Below, piece by piece: positions 8,834-17,773 of a stretch of DNA of 64,000 nt (the first letter of the stretch is position 1; each line of letters begins with the position of its first letter). The DNA comes from DATFTE01 sp963840665 (lineage in GTDB: Bacteria > Acidobacteriota > Terriglobia > Terriglobales > Acidobacteriaceae), in contig CAWIZO010000012.1 of the NCBI GenBank assembly GCA_963840665.1, positions 62,001 to 126,000 on the forward strand, written 5' to 3'. A model generated the notes under the pieces. That model searched no databases and was not told where the DNA came from. It saw nothing but the letters and a program-made list of their open reading frames with translations. The translations under genes and the position numbers were made by a program.

Positions 8834-9856
8834 ATGGTGGCTATCGTACGATTATTGCTCGCTGATGATCATGCGGGAGTGCTCGCGGAGCTTCGTCTAC
8901 AACTTGGCCGAGTGTTCGAGATTGTCGGGGCCGTCGAAGACGGAGGACGGGCGGTTGAATCTGCGCTCCGGCTTGATCCGGACGTCTTGGTACTCGATAT
9001 TTCGATGCCCGTTATGAATGGATTTCAGGTTGCGGCACGTCTCCGGGACCTGAAGTGCCGAGCTAAGGTAGTAATCCTAACCACGTATGAAGACCATGAG
9101 TACATCGACGCAGCGTTTTCCTCCGGTGCCAGCGCCTATGTCACCAAGCGGTATTTCACAACCGACTTAGTGGCAGCTATTCGCGAAGTCCTTTGTGGGA
9201 AGAAATTTATCTCTCCGTCATTGCGTGGCCTAGAGCTAGTTCCGGGCGTAACTGCCATAAAATCGCATACTCGGGGCGATACGGTTTTAACACCCCTGCG
9301 ACGTCAAGAGATAGAGATCGTCCGCCGCCACGAGGTGGGCTTCTATTCTGACGATAAAAGTCTTCTGCATGGCTTCACACAGTTCGTCGGGACCGCTCTG
9401 AAGGCCGGGAATGCGGTCATTGTTGTCGCGACTGAATTACACCGGGGGGGCCTTTTGCCGAGATTGCTGGGACATGGCGTGGATATTGACGCCGCCATTG
9501 AACAAGGGCGCTATCTTCCCTTGGATGTTACCGTGACGCTCTCCACGTTCATGGTGAATGATCTACCTGACCCGGTTCGATTCCTCAAAGTCGCGAGCGA
9601 TCTGATCGCGACGGCGACGAAAGCGGCAAAGGGAGAGCATCCCCGAGTTTCAGCCTGTGGTGAATGTGCACCTACCTTGTGGGCACAAGGTAACGCCGAT
9701 GCGGCGGTTCAGGTCGAACACCTCTGGGACGAGATAGCCAAGACATACGACGTGGATATTCTGTGCGGGTACTTGTTGAACGGCCTTCAGCGCGAACATG
9801 AAAGCCATATCTACGAGAGAATCTGTGCGGAACATTCTGTCGTTTGTTCCAATTGA
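8834..9856 (+). CDS. Response regulator receiver fused to a MEDS (DcmR-type) domain
   Basis: The product has 340 residues. Residues 5-125 form a CheY-like receiver with acidic pair D11-D12, phospho-acceptor D55 in VLVLDISMP, T84-T85 and K105. After a linker, residues about 175-330 match a MEDS sensory domain (RHEVGFYSDDKSLLHGFTQF, then GNAVIVVATELHR and FDIL-like strands). MEDS domains occur in DcmR and in some anti-sigma or kinase proteins. No DNA-binding helix-turn-helix is present, so it probably works through protein contacts; this is inference. The start at 8834 directly precedes the receiver; a TTG at 8798 is also open. No partner kinase is adjacent. Confidence 0.8.
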   Translation: MVAIVRLLLADDHAGVLAELRLQLGRVFEIVGAVEDGGRAVESALRLDPDVLVLDISMPVMNGFQVAARLRDLKCRAKVVILTTYEDHEYIDAAFSSGASAYVTKRYFTTDLVAAIREVLCGKKFISPSLRGLELVPGVTAIKSHTRGDTVLTPLRRQEIEIVRRHEVGFYSDDKSLLHGFTQFVGTALKAGNAVIVVATELHRGGLLPRLLGHGVDIDAAIEQGRYLPLDVTVTLSTFMVNDLPDPVRFLKVASDLIATATKAAKGEHPRVSACGECAPTLWAQGNADAAVQVEHLWDEIAKTYDVDILCGYLLNGLQREHESHIYERICAEHSVVCSN

Positions 9857-10060
9857 GCGCCACAAGATATCCCCCGCTCTTACCCGCCTGCAGGCAGGGA
9901 ATCGCTTCCAGAACTGAGGGGAACGCGAGACAATCGGAGATTCTGAGCGAGAATCCTTTCGACAATCATCTTTGGTGTGTTGGTTTGCATAGCGACAGGG
10001 GCGGCTCTTCTGTCACGACCATGACTGTTGCAAAATCGCCCTCGCCTGACGCTGCGGTTC

Positions 10061-10085
10061 GAGTCAATGAGTGATAGTTCTTGTT
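10061..10085 (-). repeat. Polar dispersed repeat, copy 6 (partial)
   Basis: Reads GAGTCAATGAGTGATAGTTC and then TTGTTA. Only the GTCAATGAGTGA end is well kept. It abuts the small membrane frame at 10086. Confidence 0.45.
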
Positions 10086-10276
10086 ATGTCTGAGAACTGG
10101 GTGCTGGTGTGCATCGGTGTGTTGCTCGTAGTCTTCGGGTTCACCATCACAGCTGCCAGTGGCCCTACGCCCGGAGCTAGACCTCTCTACCCACGACGAT
10201 TTCGATTTCGACTCATCCTGATCTCCTTGGAGTGCTGATGTCGATCCTTGGAGCGGCTCGGCTGATTTGGAAATAG
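10086..10276 (+). pseudogene. Small membrane protein with a frameshift
   Basis: The first frame (10086-10238) encodes MSENWVLVCIGVLLVVFGF followed by TITAASGPTPGARPLYP, one membrane helix. The second frame continues with LGVLMSILGAARLIWK to a stop at 10274-10276, which reads as the missing second helix. A single-base shift around 10200-10230 would join them into a 60-65-residue two-helix protein. Function unknown. Confidence 0.4.
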
Positions 10277-10434
10277 AGCGGCGCGACTCATTTCAGTTTT
10301 CCGAAGAACCCTTACCAGCAGATCCCTTCGTGGCGCTCTTGTGAACCATCCTATGAAGAGAGTGAACGCTTGATTAGTTCTCGAAGATCGGTTCCTCTCA
10401 GGACCTTGCCCTTCGAGGAACGGCAGAATGCGGC

Positions 10435-10707
10435 TTAATCTCGCTGTTCTCCTTTCATCTTCTTGCAGACCAGAATGATGTGCCCCGTTTTGGAATCGAT
10501 GCGGGTGATCGCCGGTTCGCAACTACAGGTTACCGTGTTGGCGTTTTCCTGCTTGGTCACGACGCAGTGTTCAATCGTCTCGGCCGACGGTGGCGGCAAC
10601 TGACTCCGAATCGGAGGCGGAGTGGCGGCAGCAGGCTGCTTTTTTGTGGCGCAACCGCCAAGCAGCATACATAGAAGTAGACCTGCAATGGCCCGATCTT
10701 TCTGCAT
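10435..10707 (-). CDS. Small lipoprotein, unknown function
   Basis: The 90-residue product starts MQKDRAIAGLLLCMLLGGC, with a clean lipobox (LLGG before the cysteine), a proline-rich linker and a compact domain. That domain has three further cysteines (HCVVTKQ, TCSCEP) plus one in LVCKKMKGEQRD. It is probably anchored in a membrane, exposed to the periplasm and disulfide-bonded. The start at 10707 is set by the signal peptide. I know no named family. Confidence 0.65.
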   Translation of the reverse strand: MQKDRAIAGLLLCMLLGGCATKKQPAAATPPPIRSQLPPPSAETIEHCVVTKQENANTVTCSCEPAITRIDSKTGHIILVCKKMKGEQRD

Positions 10708-11035
10708 GCCCTCTGTTTTCGCTCTCTTCCGCCCGCCTGTCGATGGCAAGTTTGATTACTTGTCCCGCGAGGAGTACGCATGCGTGAGCACTACGCCGGT
10801 TGCACAAAATTGGCCTAGAGTCCTTCGGCCCGATTGTCCTCAATCCTACCCACGGACTATGCTGTGATTCCGATAGCAAAGGTTTCCATGAAGATGCTTT
10901 TCCGCCCGCCCGGCCTCCCCCGGACGGGCTTTTTGCTGGAACGATACCTGCCCCATATGAGGAACCCATAGCCGAATGAAGAAGGCCCGCGCCATCCTCG
11001 AATCGACAGCCCGCGCCTCCTCGCGTCGGTTGTGA
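10708..11035. other. Intergenic with a strong orphan terminator
   Basis: No gene is supported. The terminator at 10904-10934 is listed separately. Confidence 0.4.
10904..10934 (+). terminator. Intrinsic terminator with no recognised upstream gene
   Basis: A GC-rich stem (GCCCGCCCGG against CCGGACGGGC, one mismatch) with a 6-base loop is followed at once by TTTTT on the plus strand. No plus-strand gene ends nearby, so it may end an unannotated transcript. Confidence 0.6.
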
Positions 11036-11206
11036 ATGCAGACGCAAAAACCATGGCGCGTGTTCAAAGAAGAACTGTACCTGCGTGTGCCCCCCGAAAG
11101 GCCGCCAGTGACCGAGGCCGACCGCGCGGCTGCCAGCATCGGAATGCAAGCCGAAAGGGACTGGATCAATTGGCGTAACATCCCGTCACGTCGATTAGCG
11201 GGATGA
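11036..11206 (+). CDS. Possible 56-residue charged protein
   Basis: The frame encodes MQTQKPWRVFKEELYLRVPP and later TEADRAAASIGMQAERDW. Composition is protein-like (amphipathic, tryptophan-containing). No clear RBS precedes it. It stands about 100 bp after the orphan terminator and 76 bp before an IS fragment. Function unknown. Confidence 0.35.
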   Translation: MQTQKPWRVFKEELYLRVPPERPPVTEADRAAASIGMQAERDWINWRNIPSRRLAG

Positions 11207-11282
11207 GAATCAGCAGAAGCATGTTAGAAGGAAACATTCGCCCATGCTCTGTTGGATTCTGATCGTCGGGGGCCTGCTAATC

Positions 11283-11372
11283 ATGATGGGGCAACACGAC
11301 CGCTCCGAAGCGCTGTTCTATTACTTCCGCCTGGAAGATCAGGTTCCTGAGACCCACCTGCTGCGGCTCCAT
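11283..11372 (+). pseudogene. N-terminal fragment of an IS1182/IS5-type transposase
   Basis: Thirty codons read MMGQHDRSEALFYYFRLEDQ and then VPETHLLRL, the typical first residues of IS1182-like DDE transposases. Homology stops abruptly; the following sequence is unrelated. This is a short dead relic. From here to 11670 no further gene is supported. Confidence 0.65.
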
Positions 11373-11670
11373 GAGAAGGCCGGTCGGAGTCAAGATGATT
11401 CGTTTTTGTTTTTCATAAGAAGAGCTTTCATTTTCGCCGAGGAGCCACTGTCGCCATGCTTCCATTCGCACTCTCGAGGAGCGATTGATTCGCTCGGTGC
11501 AGGTTGGGCGTTCTCGGTTCAGCCGGTGCTGCCATCTGTTTGGCGCCCTTTGGTTCTACTCTCATGAGAGTCGAACCTGGGCCAGGCGATTGACGCAGTC
11601 ACCGCAACTCGGCTTTGGCTTTGTCTTTCCTCTTCCTGGAACGGTTTTGACTTCGGTTTTGCGTTTTGTT

Positions 11671-12774
11671 TTACGCGGCAGCCGCGGCTGTCACGCGGCC
11701 GCTGTTGTGCAACGGTTGGTAGACCTCTCCGCTCACCCACAGATGATGCAACAACTCCGCCAGTTTCCTCGCCGTCGCAATGATGGCTCTCTTCTTCCCA
11801 CTCTTTCCCCCGCGCTCGGCCAGCTTCAGCCCCCAGCGCCGCAAGTCACAATCGATGCCAAACGGTCCTAAGATATGCTGCGCTCCCTGCACCAGCAGCG
11901 TTCGCAGATAAGGATCACCTTCCTTGCTGATATGCATCTGCGGCTCACTCTGGCCGGAGTTCCTGCGTCCGGGCTGCAGGCCCAGATAACAGCCCACGTC
12001 GCGGCTCTTGCGGAAGCGGTGCGGGTCTTCGAGCGTCAGCAGGAAGGTCAGCGCGATCAGTGTGCCCACGCCCTTGATCTGCTTCAGCAGCGCCACCTGC
12101 GGATAGCTCTGTGCGGCCAGCGCTTCGATGCGGTCGTTGTACTCGGCGATGCGTCCACTCAAGGACTCGATCTCGGCCAACAGCGGCGCGAGCGCACTCT
12201 GCAGCTCCGGACTCAAGCTCTCGGCTTTCTCCGGATTCATGTTGCGCACGTTGCAGCCGCGCAGTCGCTCGCCATAGCTCTTGGCCAAGCTGCGTGCGGT
12301 GTTGACCAGGGACGTGCGCGATCGCACCAGTGCGGCTCGCGCTCGAATCACGGTCAGATCGGCTTGTGCCTTGGCACTGCGATGCTTGACCGGACTCAGC
12401 AGTTGCGGATCGATCCGCGCCAGCCGCGCCAGCGTTTGCGCATCCAGCCGGTCGTCTTTCTTGCGGCTCTCCCCGATCAGCCGTACCTTGCGTGCGTGCG
12501 CCACGATCACTTCATGTCCAAGCCCGCTCAACAAACGGCTGATCCAGGGCGAATGCGTCCCGGTTTCCAGTGCGATCCGGCTGCGCGGCATGGCACCGAA
12601 CACTTCCCCCAGCGCTTTTGCATTCGTGCCCACGCGCTGCTCCCGTTGGATGCGGCCAGCTTCATCTAGCACGCAGTACCAGCTGTGGCGGTCTCCCAGA
12701 TCCAGGCCAACGGTCAGTGTCTGCTGCGAAATATTCCTGCTTGGCTTCGTCGCTGCGATGCTAACCTTCTTCAT
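11671..12774 (-). mobile_element. IS110-family transposase, apparently intact
   Basis: The 367-residue transposase has the DEDD N-domain (TVGLDLGDRHSWYCVLDEAG, ALETGTHSPW, KKDDRLDAQTLARLA) and the C-terminal Transposase_20 domain (GVGTLIALTFLLTLEDPHRF, then GCYLGLQPGRRNSGQ and ISKEGDPYLRTLLVQGAQ). The start at 12774 follows AAGGAGACCGGCA. IS110 elements lack terminal inverted repeats and none are seen. It sits between the IS1182 fragment and a YVTN-propeller gene, whose stop lies just beyond the element. Its sequence is unlike the IS110 fragment at 5898, so there were at least two separate arrivals. Confidence 0.85.
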
Positions 12775-12932
12775 TGCCGGTCTCCTTTTTATCTGTGCCT
12801 TGAGCACGTCGATAACTTGGGAGCGTACAGCATCCCGTCCGGAGACCGGCCTTCTCATCCCATCTGGTTGCGTCAGTCGGACTAAGAAGGCGAGCGACGG
12901 AATCGCCGACCTGTTAGCTCTCGCAAGCATCT

Positions 12933-13907
12933 TTATTGAAACACAGCCGGTCCGTCCGACTGAAGCGTGACAAACTTGTGGCCAGAGGTACCATCGACGG
13001 CCACCCCCATTGCTTCGTTAGGAGCATGGATTCTTCCAACGACCTGCAAGGTTGTAGAGTTAATAGACGCTACGTTCTGGCCGTCAGCCGAGGTCGTGTT
13101 TCCCACCAGCACATTGTGTGTGAACGGGTTGACCGCTAGACAATCTGCGCTGTCCACACCGGCGACCGTGCCAGTCACCGTGAACGTGGTCGCATCAATC
13201 ACGTCGAGTGCGCCCGCGAAGTTGTCGATCACGTAAGCACGTTCCACCGCGGGGTCTACGGCAACGCCAGCTGCTAATGGCAGAGTACCCGGCAACGGAA
13301 TGGTCTCGGTCACCGTGTTGGTGGATTCGCTGATGACGTAGAGCGTACTCGCGAAGCTGGAATCGTTCGCCGTTACGAACACATTCTGCGAAGCCTCATC
13401 CACGGCAACCCAGCTTGGAGATCCCGGCATAGCAACGATATCGACCACCGAATTGGTGTTGCCGTCAATGACAGACACTGTATTGTCGGTGTGGTTCGCC
13501 GCATAGATCAAGTTGCTGTTGGCGTCGACTGCAATGCCGACAGCGCCGTTGCCAATCGGAATCGTCGCCAGAATGGAATTGTTCGTGCCATCCATGACGT
13601 ATACAGCGCTGGAGGGGAAACCGGTCGTAATGTAAATACGGTTGGTTACGGGATTGGCCGCCAAGTAAAGGATTTCAATCCCCGAAAACGGAACCGTCGC
13701 GACGACAGTGTTGTTGGTGGTGTCGACGACGCTGACGGTTTGATCGGTCTGATTTGACGTGTAGAGCCGATGGTTGACCGAGTTGATGGCCGGCGAATAT
13801 GGGACCTTTCCGAGATGAAGTTTGGCAATGAGAGTCGCCGAAAACAGTGGCAAAGCCGACGCAACGAGATAGGCACAAAGCACAGCGATTCCGGCTGCAA
13901 ATTTCAT
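12933..13907 (-). CDS. Secreted YVTN/YncE-type beta-propeller protein
   Basis: The 324-residue product has a signal peptide (cleavage probably after ALPLFSA) and about seven repeats of the YVTN type, such as NRIYITTGFPSS, NLIYAANHTDNTVSVIDGNT and HNVLVGNTTS. The whole protein is therefore a beta-propeller, probably periplasmic or exported. Such proteins bind ligands or partners; no enzymatic residues are evident. The gene is complete, with its stop close to the end of the IS110 element. A copy of the polar repeat lies 170 bp upstream. Confidence 0.85.
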   Translation of the reverse strand: MKFAAGIAVLCAYLVASALPLFSATLIAKLHLGKVPYSPAINSVNHRLYTSNQTDQTVSVVDTTNNTVVATVPFSGIEILYLAANPVTNRIYITTGFPSSAVYVMDGTNNSILATIPIGNGAVGIAVDANSNLIYAANHTDNTVSVIDGNTNSVVDIVAMPGSPSWVAVDEASQNVFVTANDSSFASTLYVISESTNTVTETIPLPGTLPLAAGVAVDPAVERAYVIDNFAGALDVIDATTFTVTGTVAGVDSADCLAVNPFTHNVLVGNTTSADGQNVASINSTTLQVVGRIHAPNEAMGVAVDGTSGHKFVTLQSDGPAVFQ

Positions 13908-14440
13908 GACTTCCTCCCGGTTCCTCTTGGCAACACAAAACTGCGCTGGCTCGATTTAGGGTTTTGGAAATCGGGTGGCTACGTTCGCCCCAGCAATCCA
14001 GTGATGTCGCAGCATTCTCAACTCGACATCGAGGGGCGTCAATTGGTAAGAAGACCCTGGTTAGAAGAACTACAGGATTGTTGTCGAAAATCGCGATAGC
14101 ACTCAAAATCCCTCAATGAACGAGGTCACCTGATCTCAGACTCTCCTAGCAATATGACCTAGTCTCGCCTCAAAACTAGCGCAGATCCACCGCTAGGTAG
14201 TGGGGTCACGCAACACCACTACCCTCTCTTGACAGGCAGATGACGAGGGAATAGAGTTGCTGGGCTTTCTCGACGTAAGCAACTATCCCAATCCCTTCCC
14301 CCTCGAGCAGGCCGAGCCAAAGGGTTCCTTCGATTTCGTTCCGGATTGCATCCTCAAGCAAGACTGTTCCTTCGACCAACGACCACCGGGTGGGCCATGG
14401 CAGTTTCCGTTTTTCTGCACCTTTAAAGGAGGTCACCACG
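13908..14440. other. Divergent intergenic region with one repeat
   Basis: The region lies between the YVTN gene (minus) and the TIGR03118 gene (plus). It holds the repeat copy at 14077 and no supported gene. An antisense frame at 14206-14532 overlaps the start of the TIGR03118 gene and is not convincing. Confidence 0.4.
14077..14125 (+). repeat. Polar dispersed repeat, copy 7 (long form)
   Basis: Reads ATTGTTGTCGAAAATCGCGA, then TAGCACTCAAAATCCC and TCAATGAACGAGG. It shares an extra 11-12-base insert with the copy at 16541. It lies 170 bp upstream of the minus-strand YVTN gene. Confidence 0.65.
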
Positions 14441-15493
14441 ATGTACCCTCGATGCTTTGGCAAATTCGCCTTAACTCTTGTCTTGCTGGTCGCGACCGGC
14501 ACGAGTGGCTGGGCGCAGTACCAGCAAATCAATCTCGTCTCAACTAAGGGAATCTCCGTTCCTCACAAGGACCCAAACCTCGTGAACGGATGGGGGATTG
14601 CCTATTTCCCCGGCAGCCCATTCTGGATCAGCGATAACTTCACCGGGGTCTCGACGCTCTACGACCAGTTCGGAAACATCACACCGCTCGTCGTCACCAT
14701 TCCACCGGCACCCAGCCAACCGTTTGGACCGATCGGTTCGCCCACTGGCGTGATTGCCAATTCCACGCCTGATTTTGTGGTTTCAAAAAACGGAATTTCA
14801 GGACCCGCACTCTTTCTGTTCGTTACGGAAGACGGCACCATCAGCGGGTGGAACCCCACGGTGGATCCGACCAACGCGATCATCGCCGTCGATAATTCCT
14901 CAACCTTTGCCTTGTACACGGGGCTCGCCTTTGCCAAAACCGGCACGCAAATTCTCCTCTATGCGGCCGATGCCGTGAATAACAAGATCGATGTTTATGA
15001 CGGTGGCTTCCGCTTCGTAAAATCTTTCACCGATCCCTCGACCCCAACCGGCCTGAGTGTGTACGGAGTCCAGAACCTCAACGGGCAGATATACGTCACT
15101 CTGGCGTCACCTGTTCCGCTTCAGGGCGGTGCCATTGACGTCTTCGATACGAGCGGGAATCTCCTTAAGAGGCTGACCACCAACGGAACATCCGGTCCGC
15201 TGGAGGGCGCATGGGGCATGGTGATCGCGCCCAAGAACTTCGGCCCCCTCAGCAGCACCCTGTTGGTAGGAAATGTGGATGATGGGCACATCAACGCCTT
15301 CAATCCCAGCACCGGTGCATTTAAGGGCACGATGATGGACCAGCACGGGAACCCCATCGCGATCAGCGGGCTATGGGCACTGGTATTCGGGGCAGCGAAC
15401 AGCGTGAATGGAAATACCAATCAACTGTTCTTTGCGGCGGGACCAGACAACTATGCCAGGGGTCTGTTCGGAAAGATCATCCCGCCCAAATAG
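14441..15493 (+). CDS. TIGR03118-family secreted protein
   Basis: The 350-residue product starts with a signal peptide (TLVLLVATGTSGWA, then QYQQINLVS). It follows the TIGR03118 pattern: DPNLVNGWGIAYFPGSPFW, ISDNFTGVSTLYDQFG, and a late GLWALVFGAANSVNG. The fold is probably a beta-propeller; function is unknown. The start at 14441 has a perfect AAAGGAGGTCACCACG leader. A rho-independent terminator follows the stop by 35 bp, so it is probably a single-gene transcript. Confidence 0.85.
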   Translation: MYPRCFGKFALTLVLLVATGTSGWAQYQQINLVSTKGISVPHKDPNLVNGWGIAYFPGSPFWISDNFTGVSTLYDQFGNITPLVVTIPPAPSQPFGPIGSPTGVIANSTPDFVVSKNGISGPALFLFVTEDGTISGWNPTVDPTNAIIAVDNSSTFALYTGLAFAKTGTQILLYAADAVNNKIDVYDGGFRFVKSFTDPSTPTGLSVYGVQNLNGQIYVTLASPVPLQGGAIDVFDTSGNLLKRLTTNGTSGPLEGAWGMVIAPKNFGPLSSTLLVGNVDDGHINAFNPSTGAFKGTMMDQHGNPIAISGLWALVFGAANSVNGNTNQLFFAAGPDNYARGLFGKIIPPK

Positions 15494-15528
15494 TAAGCAG
15501 CGAGATCTGAACTTTCCAGGAGGAACAA

Positions 15529-15560
15529 GCCGCGCTGCACAAAGGGCGCGGCTCTTCCTT
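15529..15560 (+). terminator. Terminator of the TIGR03118 gene
   Basis: A perfect 7-bp stem (GCCGCGC with GCGCGGC) and a 10-base loop are followed by TCTTCCTT. It lies 35 bp after the stop codon. Confidence 0.7.
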
Positions 15561-15636
15561 CATTCGATGTTCGCGAAAAATCCCTATTTCACTTATTGAC
15601 CTTGCCGTGCCCACGCATCATCTAAAGGAGAAAAGC

Positions 15637-15686
15637 GGGGACCATCAGGCGTTTCGAGGGGGGTGACCTCAGGTTCGATGGTCCCC
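15637..15686. repeat. Long hairpin in a gene-free gap
   Basis: GGGGACCATC at 15637-15646 pairs perfectly with GATGGTCCCC at 15677-15686 around a 30-base loop. It lies in a 430-bp gap between two convergent genes. Purpose unknown. Confidence 0.55.
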
Positions 15687-15793
15687 CGAAGGAGAAGAGG
15701 ACCAGCGAGAGAAGGCCGACTGACCCTCTCTCCCCCACAAAAACACAAGGAGAAGTTAACGCCACCAATCTAAGCTGATGGAGGAGTGCTTGT

Positions 15794-15818
15794 CTGTGAC
15801 CAAATTAATTTGTCACAG
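15794..15818. promoter_or_regulatory. 12-bp-arm palindrome, possible operator
   Basis: CTGTGACCAAATT is followed directly by AATTTGTCACAG, a perfect 12-bp inverted repeat apart from one extra C. Its TGTGAC/GTCACA ends resemble CRP/FNR-type half-sites, but the spacing is wider. It lies 108 bp past the end of the minus-strand SnoaL-like gene, so its target is unclear. Confidence 0.45.
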
Positions 15819-15926
15819 AAGCTGGTGATGGGCGTCACATGTGGGAGGAGAGTGCAGGGTCTAATTCGTGCCAGTTGGCGACAAATCTCGGTTACCCTCA
15901 TTGATCCGGTAGCACCGCTCCCGCAA

Positions 15927-16403
15927 CTATGGCTTTGCGTCGATCGAATTGCCGAAATCGAAATACTCGCGCCAAGAGGCAATCCTGCCGCCGACCAAGT
16001 CCACGATGATCGCATCGTGCGTGACAGCCCGCGCTCCATCTCTTCGCCGAGTCACATCCCAGTCCCACTCGATGGCCGCTTTAGCTCCGTCAGTCGAAAT
16101 GAAGACATTCTTTACCGTGACTCGCAAATCGCGGAACTGCTTGAAATAACCGGCCATCGCTGTTTGCATTTCGTCAGCGGGCACATGCCCCCCCGGCGAA
16201 ATCAATTTCCCGCTTGGAAGCCAGTCAGGGGCGGCAATTCCAAAATCATGCTTCTCCCACGCTTGTACCTGCCGGTCCACGAGTTCCTTGATCTTCGCCG
16301 TGTTATCGTGTTGAGTCACCGATTTGTTCTGTTTCCGCAAGGATTGCGAGCGCAATGGGAAGGCATTGCGTCGCGGGGTGAGAAACGTGGCCCGGCCTGC
16401 CAA
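15927..16403 (-). CDS. SnoaL-like (NTF2-fold) protein
   Basis: From about residue 29 the protein matches an NTF2-like/SnoaL fold: KIKELVDRQVQAWEKHDFG, a strand pair around GKLISPGGHVP, MQTAMAGYFKQFRDLRVTV, AAIEWDWDVTRR and a closing IASWREYFDFGN. It may be a small-molecule isomerase or binding protein; the substrate is unknown. The first 28 residues look non-homologous, so the GTG at 16319 may be the true start. Neither start has a strong RBS. A long-form copy of the polar repeat lies about 140 bp upstream. Confidence 0.7.
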   Translation of the reverse strand: MAGRATFLTPRRNAFPLRSQSLRKQNKSVTQHDNTAKIKELVDRQVQAWEKHDFGIAAPDWLPSGKLISPGGHVPADEMQTAMAGYFKQFRDLRVTVKNVFISTDGAKAAIEWDWDVTRRRDGARAVTHDAIIVDLVGGRIASWREYFDFGNSIDAKP

Positions 16404-16540
16404 CCGTTCGCCTTCGGTCGAACCCAGGACAGTGGAAACGGTAAAAACCTGTGCCGTCCCTCAACCCGAGACTAAGGGAAAGCTTAGACCCGCCAATAGG
16501 CGAGTTCAAGAGCCTCAAAGCTGAGCGCCAGCGCCGCATA

Positions 16541-16594
16541 CCTGTTGTAACATCGCGATAACGCTCCAAAACCCCTCAATGAGCGCTATCGCCT
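16541..16594 (+). repeat. Polar dispersed repeat, copy 8 (long form)
   Basis: Reads CTGTTGTAACATCGCGATAA, then CGCTCCAAAACCCC and TCAATGAGCGC. It is upstream of the minus-strand SnoaL-like gene and 9 bp from the gene fragment at 16603. Confidence 0.65.
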
Positions 16595-16602
16595 GGGTTA
16601 CG

Positions 16603-16803
16603 TCAGTTACGCAACCATCGGGCTGCAGCATCGGCGCTGTTCTCAGGCAGGGTATTGAAGGCAATCGTCGCGCCTGGGGCAGCCTTATGAACAGCGTTGA
16701 TGACGGCTTCGAATATTGCAATGCGCTTGGGCGGCAGGCGCAGGCCAGCTCCGATTACCACACAATCGTAGCTCGATTTTATTAGTATTCCATCCGCTGG
16801 TAT
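16603..16803 (-). pseudogene. C-terminal fragment of a conserved small protein
   Basis: A minus-strand frame encodes YDCVVIGAGLRLPPKRIAIF, then EAVINAVHKAAPGATIAFNT and SADAAARWLRN before the stop at 16603-16605. This matches the second half of a family of about 120-residue bacterial proteins I have seen without assigned function. The N-terminal half and any start codon are missing because a stop lies directly upstream in frame. It is a truncated gene. Confidence 0.55.
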
Positions 16804-16972
16804 TTATGGTCGTTGCGCAAAACCAATCCACGAGTAATCCAAAGGTCACCAGCCGCACCGCGTGAAAACTTAAGCGCCCCGGACTATTGGGCTATGAGAT
16901 GCTCGTCGCCCCGGAAACGACCACACTAAAGGCTCCAGAAGTCTCCGCGAATGGCACGGGCGTGCTACCCCG

Positions 16973-17554
16973 TTGCTGGATCACGATGACCTGCGGGGAT
17001 TGATCTTAGCAGGACTGACATTCGCGCCGGTTCTCCTCGCAACCGTCAGGCTATCGAAGAAAAAAAACTGGGTGTTGCCTTCAATTCTGCTTATGTTGGC
17101 CTTATTCGTAGTCGGGGCGGTGAGCACGGCTTTCCCCATTCCAACTCTGGTCGGGATGAAATGGGTCTTGATGGCTGCATTCTTCGGACTCACGGTTCTC
17201 GGCCTTTTCCTACCTCAAGAATGCCCGGTCCGTCACCAATGCGGAGCTCTATACCGCGATCAGCATTACTTTTTGCTTGGGATGCATTGGTTCGCTCTCT
17301 ACAGCGCCATTGACGTCTTCGTTCCGGGATCGATCCTCCACAACAACGCCACGATTACGAACCGTCAAAGCGAACTGCTGTATTTCAGTTTGATAACTCT
17401 CTCGACGGTTGGCTACGGCCATATTGTCCCGCTTCACGGTGAGGTGCGCATACTAGCGGCGCTGGAGGGGATCGCAGGAGTTCTCTATATTGCGATCACA
17501 GTGGCGCTATTGGTTAGCGCTTACAAGCAACAGAACACGTTGCAAGATCCGTAA
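16973..17554 (+). CDS. Two-pore-type potassium channel protein
   Basis: The 193-residue protein has hydrophobic segments at about 10-27, 35-55, 62-82, 103-120 and 160-182. Before the last one is a pore loop with selectivity filter TLSTVGYGHIVP (T145-V146-G147-Y148-G149). It is therefore an Ion_trans_2-type channel with an N-terminal multi-helix region; no RCK or ligand domain is fused. It probably sits in the inner membrane. The start is a TTG at 16973 with a poor RBS, so the true N-terminus is uncertain. No neighbour suggests a regulator. Confidence 0.75.
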   Translation: MLDHDDLRGLILAGLTFAPVLLATVRLSKKKNWVLPSILLMLALFVVGAVSTAFPIPTLVGMKWVLMAAFFGLTVLGLFLPQECPVRHQCGALYRDQHYFLLGMHWFALYSAIDVFVPGSILHNNATITNRQSELLYFSLITLSTVGYGHIVPLHGEVRILAALEGIAGVLYIAITVALLVSAYKQQNTLQDP

Positions 17555-17773
17555 CGGCTCCTGCCAGAGTCCGAGCCGGGCGAAAATCGCGACCGCGCTT
17601 GTTTCACGGTTGTCGTTGGAGGTCGATTTGTTGCTCTAGGATTTCCTAGTAAAATGTCCCCCGAAATCGCCTTCGATCACCCGGAATCGTCCGAAGCTGA
17701 TTTCGAGTTGACGAGGAAAGATGCCCTTTAGAACGGGGGGAATAGATTCCCCTCCCGGCACCAGCACTGAGTT

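Larger units (their letters stand above)
9857..10434. other. Intergenic with one repeat and a small broken gene
   Basis: The only supported items are the polar repeat at 10061 and the small membrane-protein frame at 10086. A 76-codon frame at 9844-10074 overlaps the receiver gene's end and looks spurious. Confidence 0.4.

Noticed and set aside
14206..14532. 108-codon minus-strand frame upstream of the TIGR03118 gene
   Set aside because: It is antisense to the RBS and signal peptide of a strongly supported gene and has no RBS of its own.
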